From Lutibacter sp. A64 (GTDB lineage: Bacteria > Bacteroidota > Bacteroidia > Flavobacteriales > Flavobacteriaceae), in NCBI RefSeq assembly GCF_022429565.1, contig NZ_CP092487.1:1025001-1089000 (forward strand): a DNA stretch of 64,000 nucleotides. The letters are read 5' to 3'. The notes under the pieces are model-generated. The model saw only the letters and a list, made by a program, of their open reading frames with translations. It was not told the origin of the DNA and ran no database searches. Position numbers and translations under genes: made by a program. Below are positions 55,448 to 62,109 of the stretch, one piece after another (positions within the stretch are counted from its first letter, which is position 1; each line of letters begins with the position of its first letter).

Positions 55448-55525
55448 CGTCTTGCTGAATTTATTTCAGCATCTCATCATCTGTGTCTTATTATGATGAG
55501 ACCCTGAAACAAGTTTAGGGTGACG
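55448..55525. repeat. 78-base inverted-repeat element between hisH and hisA
   Basis: Ends CGTC/GACG; two 33-base arms match as an imperfect inverted repeat (about 25 of 33), loop about 12 bases. Sub-hairpins GCTGAA/TTTCAGC and CCCTGAAACAAG.../TTTAGGG. The sequence CCTGAAACAAGTTTAGGGTG is of a type often seen between flavobacterial genes. Confidence 0.65.
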
Positions 55526-55545
55526 GCGTTGTAAACTTACAACGC
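55526..55545. repeat. Hairpin across the hisH stop codon
   Basis: GCGTTGTAA and TTACAACGC are perfect inverted copies two bases apart, directly abutting the 78-base element and covering the hisH stop. It may act as an RNA 3'-end stabiliser. Confidence 0.5.
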
Positions 55546-56118
55546 TAAAAAATTCTGTAATATTTGCGCTCCTGCTTTACTACTTTTTTCAGGGTGAAAT
55601 TGTACTCCGTAAAAGTTTTTTTCTTGTAATGCCGAAGCATATTTAAATCCATAATTAGTAGTTGCAATTGCTTCATTATTCATTGGGACATAAAAACTAT
55701 GTACCAAATACATATATTCTTTTTCTTTAATTCCTTTGAATAAATTGGATTTTAAATTTTCAATTTGATTCCAACCAATTTGTGGTACTTTCACAGAAGT
55801 ATCAAATTTTAGCACATCGCAATTAAAAATATTTAATCCTTTCGTATCTCCCTCTTCACAATAAGCACACATCAGCTGCATTCCTAAACAGATACCTAAA
55901 ACAGGTTTTTTTAACGTTGGAATTACTTTATCTAAACCTGTAGCTCGTAGCTTTTCCATAGCACTACTCGCCTCTCCAACTCCTGGAAAAATAACTTTAT
56001 CTGCGTTTCTTATTTCTTCTTCATCATCTGTTAAAATCGCTTCAAAACCTAAACGTTTAATGGCGAATTTTATAGATTGAATATTTCCTGCTCCGTAATT
56101 TATGATTACTATTTTCAT
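55537..56118 (-). CDS. hisH: Imidazole glycerol phosphate synthase, glutamine amidotransferase subunit
   Basis: 193 residues; class I glutaminase that supplies ammonia to HisF. Catalytic Cys in VLGICLGMQLM, His and Glu in GVQFHPEKSS; oxyanion PGVGEASS. Normal length. Preceded by the heptad-periodic spacer and followed by the 78-base element. Confidence 0.96.
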   Translation of the reverse strand: MKIVIINYGAGNIQSIKFAIKRLGFEAILTDDEEEIRNADKVIFPGVGEASSAMEKLRATGLDKVIPTLKKPVLGICLGMQLMCAYCEEGDTKGLNIFNCDVLKFDTSVKVPQIGWNQIENLKSNLFKGIKEKEYMYLVHSFYVPMNNEAIATTNYGFKYASALQEKNFYGVQFHPEKSSKAGAQILQNFLAL

Positions 56119-56124
56119 TTAATT

Positions 56125-56194
56125 TTAGTATTGGGAATTGAGTACAAAGTATTGAGAAAATCTAATATCTCATTTCTAACATCTCCATTCTATT
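56125..56194. repeat. Heptanucleotide-periodic spacer between hisB and hisH
   Basis: On the minus strand, starting at the base after the hisB stop: five 7-mers with AGA at positions 4-6 (AATAGAA, TGGAGAT, GTTAGAA, ATGAGAT, ATTAGAT) then five with C at position 4 (TTTCTCA, ATACTTT, GTACTCA, ATTCCCA, ATACTAA), then 6 bases and the hisH ATG. Confidence 0.7.
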
Positions 56195-57331
56195 TTAAAG
56201 CATCCCTTTTGTACTTGGTAAAATCATTTTTTCTGAATCTCTTTTTACTGCTACTTTTATTGCTTTTGCAAATGCTTTAAAGATCCCTTCAATTTTATGG
56301 TGTTCGTTATCTCCTTCTGCTTTTATATTTAAATTACAACGCGCTCCGTCAGTAAACGATTTAAATAAATGATAAAACATTTCTGTTGGCATTTTACCTA
56401 TCATTTCACGTTTAAAATCGGCATCCCAAATCAGCCAATTTCTTCCACCAAAATCAATTGCTACTTGCGCTAAACAATCGTCCATTGGTAAACAAAAACC
56501 GTAACGTTCTATTCCTAATTTATTTCCTAAAGCTTTGGCAAAAACTTCACCCAACGCAATCATTGTATCTTCAATAGTATGGTGCTCATCAACTTCTAAA
56601 TCTCCTTGAACTTGAATAGTTAAATCCATATTTCCGTGACGCGAAATTTGATCTAGCATATGGTCAAAAAAAGCTATTCCTGTTGAAATTTCACTTTTGC
56701 CCGTTCCATCTAAATTTAATTTGATGTAAATTTTAGTTTCGTTGGTATTTCTAGTCAATTCAGCAGTTCTATTTTCAAGTTTTAGAAACTCGTATATTTT
56801 TTGCCAATCGTTACTTTCTAAAGCAATAAAAGCATCTAACTCATTTCTTTTTACAGAAATTTCATCCGTTCCTAAATTAGTATTATCGTTGATGAAAATT
56901 CCTTTTGCTCCTAAGTTTTTAGCCAACTCTATATCTGTTAATCGGTCACCAATTACAAAAGAATTTTCTAAATCGTATTCTTCAGAAAAATACTTTGTTA
57001 ACAAACCAGTTTTAGGTTTACGTGTTTCTGCATTTTCATGTGGAAAAGTTTTATCTATAAACACTTCTTCAAATACAATTCCTTCATTTTCAAAAGAATT
57101 CATTATAAAATTATGTACAGGCCAAAAAGTATTTTCTGGATATACTTCGGTACCTAAACCATCTTGATTGGTAATCATAGCCAATTCAAAATCTAATTCT
57201 TTTGCTATTTTACCTAAATAAGTGAAAACTTTCGGATAAAAAACCAATTTATCAAATGCATCTATTTGTTCATCAGCAGGTTCTTTAATCATAGTTCCAT
57301 CACGGTCAATAAACAATACTTTTTTCTTCAT
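56195..57331 (-). CDS. hisB: Bifunctional histidinol-phosphatase / imidazoleglycerol-phosphate dehydratase
   Basis: 378 residues. N-terminal HAD phosphatase (about 1-165; [13 protein letters not shown] with the nucleophile Asp, [23 protein letters not shown]) and C-terminal IGPD (about 185-378; [16 protein letters not shown] and [15 protein letters not shown] with metal-binding His). The fused form covers steps 6 and 8, so no separate phosphatase is needed. It starts 1 base behind hisC, the tightest coupling in the operon. Confidence 0.96.
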   Translation of the reverse strand: MKKKVLFIDRDGTMIKEPADEQIDAFDKLVFYPKVFTYLGKIAKELDFELAMITNQDGLGTEVYPENTFWPVHNFIMNSFENEGIVFEEVFIDKTFPHENAETRKPKTGLLTKYFSEEYDLENSFVIGDRLTDIELAKNLGAKGIFINDNTNLGTDEISVKRNELDAFIALESNDWQKIYEFLKLENRTAELTRNTNETKIYIKLNLDGTGKSEISTGIAFFDHMLDQISRHGNMDLTIQVQGDLEVDEHHTIEDTMIALGEVFAKALGNKLGIERYGFCLPMDDCLAQVAIDFGGRNWLIWDADFKREMIGKMPTEMFYHLFKSFTDGARCNLNIKAEGDNEHHKIEGIFKAFAKAIKVAVKRDSEKMILPSTKGML

Positions 57332-57332
57332 T

Positions 57333-58367
57333 TTAAATCGCTTTTAATGCTTCAATTAATTTCTTATTTTCACTTTTTGTTCCAACTGTTAATCGCAAGG
57401 TATTTTCACACAAGGGTTGTGTTGTTCTATTTCTTATAACAATTCCTTTTTCAATTAGTTGATTGTATCTTTTTACAGCATTATCTACTTTAACAAGTAC
57501 AAAATTGGCGTCTGTTGGATATATTTTTTTAATAAATGAAATTGAAGCTAATTTTTTTATCAATTTATTGCGTTGTTCTAAAATTTTCTCAATTTCGTGT
57601 TTCACTTTATTTTTATTCAACAATTTTTTTAAAGCTTTTTTCTGCGTTAATTCGTTAATATTATAAGGTGGTTTTATTTTATTTAGAATTGCAATAATTT
57701 CTGAAGAGGCATAACAAATACCCAATCTAATTCCTGCCATTCCATAGGCTTTTGATAAGGTTTGAGTTATAATTAAATTTGGAAATTCATTTAATCTTGA
57801 AAGCCAACTTTTTTCAGAAGAAAAATCGATATAAGCTTCATCAATAACTACCAATCCTTTAAAATTTAACAATAATTCTTCTACTGTTTTATTTGAAAAT
57901 GAGTTTCCGGTTGGATTGTTAGGAGAACACAAAAACAATATTTTAGAAAATGTGTCTGTTACATTTAAAATTTGAGCTACAGCAGGTTCAAAATTTTTGG
58001 TTAATAAAACCTCTCTTTCTTCAATATTATTAATATTTGCCAATACTTTATACATTCCATATGTTGGTGGTAATGTAATAATATTGTCTTGCTTTGGCTC
58101 GCAAAATGCTCTATATATTAAATCTAAAACTTCATCACTTCCATTTCCTAATAAAATTTGATTTTCAGGAATTTCTCTTAAGTTAGATAAAGCTTGTTTT
58201 ACAGAAATTTGCTGAGGATCTGGATACCTATTTACGCCATTATCAAACGGATTTTCGTTAGCATCTAAAAAAACCATCTCCGTAGTAAATTCTTTAAATT
58301 CATCTCTTGCAGATGAATATGGCTTTAAAGATTTTATATTTTCACGAACTAAGTTAGTTATGTTCAT
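57333..58367 (-). CDS. hisC: Histidinol-phosphate aminotransferase
   Basis: 344 residues from ATG 58367 ([23 protein letters not shown]); the frame is open for 18 more codons upstream, but those read through a CGTCATTGCGA repeat and are not coding. Fold-type I PLP enzyme: [29 protein letters not shown], and [14 protein letters not shown] with the Schiff-base Lys. Catalyses step 7. Confidence 0.95.
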   Translation of the reverse strand: MNITNLVRENIKSLKPYSSARDEFKEFTTEMVFLDANENPFDNGVNRYPDPQQISVKQALSNLREIPENQILLGNGSDEVLDLIYRAFCEPKQDNIITLPPTYGMYKVLANINNIEEREVLLTKNFEPAVAQILNVTDTFSKILFLCSPNNPTGNSFSNKTVEELLLNFKGLVVIDEAYIDFSSEKSWLSRLNEFPNLIITQTLSKAYGMAGIRLGICYASSEIIAILNKIKPPYNINELTQKKALKKLLNKNKVKHEIEKILEQRNKLIKKLASISFIKKIYPTDANFVLVKVDNAVKRYNQLIEKGIVIRNRTTQPLCENTLRLTVGTKSENKKLIEALKAI

Positions 58368-58384
58368 TTTTGTTTTTTTTATTT

Positions 58385-58424
58385 CGTCATTGCGAAGCAA
58401 ATTTTTCATTTGCTGTGGCAATCT
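58385..58424. repeat. CGTCATTGCGA-type short palindromic element
   Basis: Begins CGTCATTGCGAAGCAAAT and ends GTGGCAATCTG; AGCAAAT/ATTTGCT form a hairpin with a 5-base loop. Lies between hisD and hisC, 17 bases before the hisC start. Confidence 0.6.
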
Positions 58425-58440
58425 GTATATTTTTATCTTT

Positions 58441-58507
58441 TGTCATTCCTCTGAAAATAGGAATCCATACGTTGTGAAAATAGATTCCTACCTGCGCAGG
58501 AATGACA
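58441..58507. repeat. Short inverted-repeat element, TGTCATTCC type, copy B
   Basis: 67 bases with ends TGTCATTCCT and AGGAATGACA that are exact inverted copies; inside are GGAATCCATACG and TAGATTCCTACCTGCGC. Same family as 51069-51133; half of it recurs at 59825-59850. Confidence 0.7.
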
Positions 58508-58517
58508 ATACTACTCC

Positions 58518-59801
58518 TTACTCTAAACTTTTCAACCTTAAAGTTACAGCATTTTTATGCGCATCTAAACCTTCAGCTCCAGCAAGTGTTTCAATAGCTT
58601 TTCCAATATTTTTAATTCCTGTTTCAGAAATTTTTTGAAAAGAAATAGCTTTTAAAAACGAATCTAAATTTACCCCAGAATATGCTTTTGTATATCCATT
58701 AGTTGGTAAGGTATGATTTGTTCCTGAGGCATAATCTCCAGCACTTTCTGGCGTATAATTTCCTATAAAAACAGAACCTGCATTTTCAATTCCAGATACA
58801 TAAAAATCGTTATCATTAGTGCATACAATAAAATGCTCTGGACCATATTCATTAATTAAATCTAATGCAATTTCTTTAGTTTCAACAAAAACTAACTTTG
58901 AATTTTCTATTGCTTTGGTTGCTATTTTTTTTCTTGGTAACTTTTCTATTTGAATTTCAATTTCTGAAGCAACTTTATTTAAAATTTGCATAGAAGTTGC
59001 CACCAAAATAACTTGACTATCGGTACCATGTTCAGCTTGACTTAACAAATCTGAAGCTACAAATGCTGGATTTGCTGTTTCATCTGCAACTACTAATAAT
59101 TCACTTGGACCTGCTGGCATATCTATTGCAACCCCAAATTTTGTTGCTAATTGTTTTGCTACAGTAACAAATTGATTTCCTGGCCCAAATATTTTATAAA
59201 CTTTAGGTATTGTTTCTGTACCAAAAGTTAAGCCTGCAATAGCTTGAATTCCTCCAACTTTTATAATTTTTGTTACACCACATTGTTGTGCTGCATAAAT
59301 TATTGCTGGATTAATTTTTCCTTTTTTATTTGGAGGTGTAGCTAAAATAATTTCTCTACAACCAGCAATTTTAGCAGGAATTGCTAACATTAATACTGTT
59401 GAAAATAAAGGAGCTGTTCCTCCTGGAATATACAATCCAACTTTTTGAATTGGTCTTTTTTCTTGCCAACATTCAACTCCATTAGTTGTTTCAATTAAAA
59501 CTTTTTCGGTTTTTTGAGCAGCATGAAATTTATAAATATTTTCCTTAGAAAGTTTAATAGCCTCTTTTAAATCATTAGAAACTAGACTTTCTGCTTCAAC
59601 AACTTCTTCATCTGTAACAAAAAGATCATCTAAAATAACACCATCAAAAATAGAAGTATATCGCTTTACAGCATCATTTCCATTTTGTTTTACATCATCA
59701 AAAATAGTGTTAACAGTTTCCTCTACATCTTCTATAGTTTGCGTTGGTCTTTGTAAAATATTTAACCAATTTGATTTTGGAGGATTTATAATTGTATTCA
59801 T
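58518..59801 (-). CDS. hisD: Histidinol dehydrogenase
   Basis: 427 residues; zinc-dependent NAD enzyme for the last two oxidations to histidine. Marks: GLYIPGGTAPLFSTVLMLAIPAK (NAD site), SQAEHGTDSQVILVATS with the zinc-binding Gln and His, YGPEHFIVC with the catalytic Glu-His pair, and LDAHKNAVTLR with a zinc ligand His. Normal length, intact. Confidence 0.96.
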   Translation of the reverse strand: MNTIINPPKSNWLNILQRPTQTIEDVEETVNTIFDDVKQNGNDAVKRYTSIFDGVILDDLFVTDEEVVEAESLVSNDLKEAIKLSKENIYKFHAAQKTEKVLIETTNGVECWQEKRPIQKVGLYIPGGTAPLFSTVLMLAIPAKIAGCREIILATPPNKKGKINPAIIYAAQQCGVTKIIKVGGIQAIAGLTFGTETIPKVYKIFGPGNQFVTVAKQLATKFGVAIDMPAGPSELLVVADETANPAFVASDLLSQAEHGTDSQVILVATSMQILNKVASEIEIQIEKLPRKKIATKAIENSKLVFVETKEIALDLINEYGPEHFIVCTNDNDFYVSGIENAGSVFIGNYTPESAGDYASGTNHTLPTNGYTKAYSGVNLDSFLKAISFQKISETGIKNIGKAIETLAGAEGLDAHKNAVTLRLKSLE

Positions 59802-59824
59802 TTTTTATCTCGTTTATAATTATG

Positions 59825-59850
59825 AGATTCCTACCTACGCAGGAATGACA
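59825..59850. repeat. Half copy of the TGTCATTCC element between hisG and hisD
   Basis: GATTCCTACCTACGCAGGAATGACA is the right half of the element at 58441-58507 with one substitution; the left half is missing. Confidence 0.6.
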
Positions 59851-59905
59851 GTTTTTTTGAAAGTTAAAAAGTTTATAGTTAAACAAAATAACTATTCAAT
59901 ATAAA

Positions 59906-60763
59906 TTACAGTACCATTTTTTCAATAGGAACTACTAATAAACCTTCTGCTCCATTTGCTTTTAAAGCATCTACAACTTCCCAAAAAGAATTTTTTTCAA
60001 CTACAGTGTGTATAGAACTCCATCCTTCTTCTGCTAATGGTAAAACCGTTGGACTACGCATTCCAGGTAATAATTTAATAATGCTTTCTACTTTGTCATT
60101 TGGAGCATTCATTAAAATATATTTAGATTTTCTTCCTTTTAAAGCTGCTTGAATTCTAAATTGTAATTTATCTAATATTTGTTTTTTTTCTGAAGAAATT
60201 GATGGTGAAACCGCTAAAACTGCTTCACTAGTTAACATTTTTTCAACTTCTTTTAAATTGTTTTTAAACAGTGTGCTTCCACTTGAAACAATATCACAAA
60301 TTGCATCAGCTAAACCAATATTTGGAGCAATTTCTACAGAACCGTTAATTATATGAATGTTTGGTTTTATGTTAAACTTATTAAAATAATTACGTACGGT
60401 ATTTGGGTAAGATGTTGCAATACGTTTTCCGTCCAAATCTTTAATACTTGTATAAGTTACATCTTTTGGAACGGCAATAGAAACTCTACATTTAGAGAAC
60501 CCTAGACGCTCTGCTATACCAATATCTTCACCTTTCTCTATAAGTACATTTTCTCCAATAATAGCAATATCTACTACTCCATCTCTTAAATATTGAGGAA
60601 TATCACCATTTCTAAGGTATAGAACTTCCATAGGGAAATTACTTGCAGAAGCTTTTAACTGGTCTTTTCCATTGTCTATAGAAATTCCACAGTCTTTTAA
60701 TAATTTTAGGGAGTCTTCGTTTAACCTTCCTGATTTTTGAATTGCGATTTTAATTTTATTCAT
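59906..60763 (-). CDS. hisG: ATP phosphoribosyltransferase, long form
   Basis: 285 residues; first committed step of histidine synthesis, joining ATP and PRPP. Long (hexameric) type with a C-terminal regulatory ACT-like domain (about 215-285), so feedback inhibition by histidine needs no HisZ. Visible: KIAIQKSGRLNEDSLKLL, DLDGKRIATSYPNTVRNYF and DIVSSGSTLFKNNL (PRPP site). It is the first structural gene behind the leader and attenuator. Confidence 0.96.
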   Translation of the reverse strand: MNKIKIAIQKSGRLNEDSLKLLKDCGISIDNGKDQLKASASNFPMEVLYLRNGDIPQYLRDGVVDIAIIGENVLIEKGEDIGIAERLGFSKCRVSIAVPKDVTYTSIKDLDGKRIATSYPNTVRNYFNKFNIKPNIHIINGSVEIAPNIGLADAICDIVSSGSTLFKNNLKEVEKMLTSEAVLAVSPSISSEKKQILDKLQFRIQAALKGRKSKYILMNAPNDKVESIIKLLPGMRSPTVLPLAEEGWSSIHTVVEKNSFWEVVDALKANGAEGLLVVPIEKMVL

Positions 60764-60804
60764 TTTTGTTTTTCTTGTGTTTGATAAATTAAAATGAGCT
60801 CAAT

Positions 60805-60838
60805 AAAAAACCCGCTTGAATTCATCAAACGGGTTTAA
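60805..60838 (-). terminator. Attenuator hairpin of the his operon
   Basis: On the minus strand AAACCCGTTTGA pairs with TCAAGCGGGTTT (one T-G pair), loop 5 or so bases, followed by six T. It lies 28 bases behind the leader stop codon and 41 bases before hisG, the position of an attenuation terminator. Confidence 0.85.
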
Positions 60839-60866
60839 ATATATCTATAATTTACTCAATACATCT

Positions 60867-60923
60867 TCAGCTCGCTTGATTGCAAGTATGTAAATGATGA
60901 TGATGAAATTGAGTTGTTGTCAT
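60867..60923 (-). CDS. hisL: his operon leader peptide
   Basis: An 18-codon ORF (MTTTQFHHHHLHTCNQAS, stop TGA) with four consecutive His codons and a fifth two codons later, sitting between the operon promoter and the attenuator hairpin. When charged histidyl-tRNA is scarce, ribosomes stalled at these codons would let an alternative fold prevent termination. The start follows a candidate transcription start by about 10 bases. The mechanism is the classic one for his operons; the leader is read from sequence, the antiterminator was not folded. Confidence 0.88.
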   Translation of the reverse strand: MTTTQFHHHHLHTCNQAS

Positions 60924-60941
60924 TTTTTTAATTTCGATAAG

Positions 60942-60949
60942 CAAATATA
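60942..60949 (-). promoter_or_regulatory. Candidate -7 element of the his operon promoter
   Basis: Reads TATATTTG on the minus strand (TAnnTTTG), 19 bases before the leader-peptide ATG. No -33 TTG is obvious. Confidence 0.5.
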
Positions 60950-61027
60950 TAAATAACTTTATAAAATTATTATGGATTTGTATAAAATTTACAAAAATTT
61001 AATATTTGTTAAATTACTTACATTATA

Positions 61028-61732
61028 TTAAAGTTCAAAATTATGTCCCTTAGCTATATAATCCTCAAATTTTTCTTTATTAAATTTATATAAAAATGCT
61101 CCTTTTTTAGAACCTGATCTGTCTTTTTCTTCTGTTTTAGTTAAAATATTGAATGATAGAATTTTTTTTCTAAAATTACGATCATCTAATTTTTTTTGAT
61201 AAATGCATTCGTATAAAATTTGTAACTGAGGAATTGTAAATTTTTCAGGAAGTAATTCAAAAACAATAGGCTCAAAACGCGCTTTTTTTCTTATTTTTAA
61301 AGTTGCGTCTTCAACCATTTCTTTATGATCTATTATTAATTCTGGAACTTCATCAATATTAAACCAGCGAGCATCAAATTTTTCAACACTATCTATATCA
61401 AAATCATTAATTCTAATTAAGCTGTAATGGGCTACAGAAATAACTCGTTCACCAGGATCCCTATCTACTTTACTATAGGTTTGTAATTCTTCTAAAAAAA
61501 TATTATCGAGTCCCGTTAAATCAAAAACTATCTCTTTAGCAGCATCACTTAAACTTAAATCTTCATTAACAAATGCACCAATTAAAGACCAAGCACCTTT
61601 TAATGGTTCTACTTTTCTTTTAAACAAAAGCAGCTTAAGTTGTTCAGAATCAAAACCAAAAATTACACAATCTACTGCTATTAGTATTTTTTTTTGGTGT
61701 TTATAGGCATTTTTATTATTAAGTAATTGCAT
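61028..61732 (-). CDS. Nudix-fold transcriptional regulator (NrtR/AraR-like)
   Basis: 234 residues: an N-terminal Nudix domain (about 10-140; VDCVIFGFDSEQLKLLLFKRK, GAWSLIGAFV) and a C-terminal winged-helix domain (about 155-230; FELLPEKFTIPQLQILYECIYQKKLDDRNFRKKIL). The Nudix box is degenerate (KEIVFDLTGL in place of REUxEExGU), so hydrolysis is unlikely and ligand sensing likely. Related regulators bind ADP-ribose (NrtR) or sugars (AraR of Bacteroides). A perfect 21-bp palindrome overlaps its own promoter. The target genes are not in the window, so the ligand is unknown. Confidence 0.85.
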   Translation of the reverse strand: MQLLNNKNAYKHQKKILIAVDCVIFGFDSEQLKLLLFKRKVEPLKGAWSLIGAFVNEDLSLSDAAKEIVFDLTGLDNIFLEELQTYSKVDRDPGERVISVAHYSLIRINDFDIDSVEKFDARWFNIDEVPELIIDHKEMVEDATLKIRKKARFEPIVFELLPEKFTIPQLQILYECIYQKKLDDRNFRKKILSFNILTKTEEKDRSGSKKGAFLYKFNKEKFEDYIAKGHNFEL

Positions 61733-61764
61733 CTTTTATTTTAAAACAATTTTTATTTATTAAC

Positions 61765-61772
61765 CAAAGATA
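61765..61772 (-). promoter_or_regulatory. Candidate -7 element of the Nudix regulator gene
   Basis: Reads TATCTTTG on the minus strand (TAnnTTTG), 32 bases before the start codon, with the palindrome beginning 1 base upstream. Confidence 0.5.
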
Positions 61773-61773
61773 A

Positions 61774-61794
61774 TAAATGTATTAAATACATTTA
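61774..61794. promoter_or_regulatory. Perfect 21-bp palindrome, likely operator of the Nudix regulator
   Basis: TAAATGTATT-A-AATACATTTA, ten bases mirrored around one central base, lies directly upstream of the -7 element, between the -7 and the -33 position. A repressor bound here would block RNA polymerase. Confidence 0.6.
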
Positions 61795-62109
61795 GTAATA
61801 TTTAAAATTATAAATTATTTTTAATGTAAAAATGATTTTAATTTCTCTTAAAACTTATGTTCTTAAACCATTATAATTGTCGATAAAATTTAAATATTTT
61901 GTTATTTTTTTTGATTTATTGTATTAAAATTTAGCAATTAATAAAAAAATATCTATTTATTAATAATTACTATTTTAAATAACAGAACTATTATATTAAA
62001 TAATATTACCTTTATTTTTAAAAATTAATTGAAACTATTAACCATAATAAAATTTCAACCTTATATATTGAGAGAAATTTATTATTTTTACGATAAATAA
62101 GCCCCATTA

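Larger units (their letters stand above)
61733..62109. other. 377-base divergent spacer between the Nudix regulator and the sensor kinase
   Basis: Extremely AT-rich. Contains the regulator's -7 element and palindromic operator at its left end. No ORF, terminator or TAnnTTTG for the kinase gene recognised. Confidence 0.5.

Noticed and set aside
58368-58421. 18-residue N-terminal extension of HisC
   Set aside because: It translates a CGTCATTGCGA palindromic repeat; the normal start [10 protein letters not shown] is at 58367.
51069-59850. Spaced repeats as a CRISPR array
   Set aside because: Copies are kilobases apart, imperfect and have internal inverted symmetry; no regular spacers and no cas genes.
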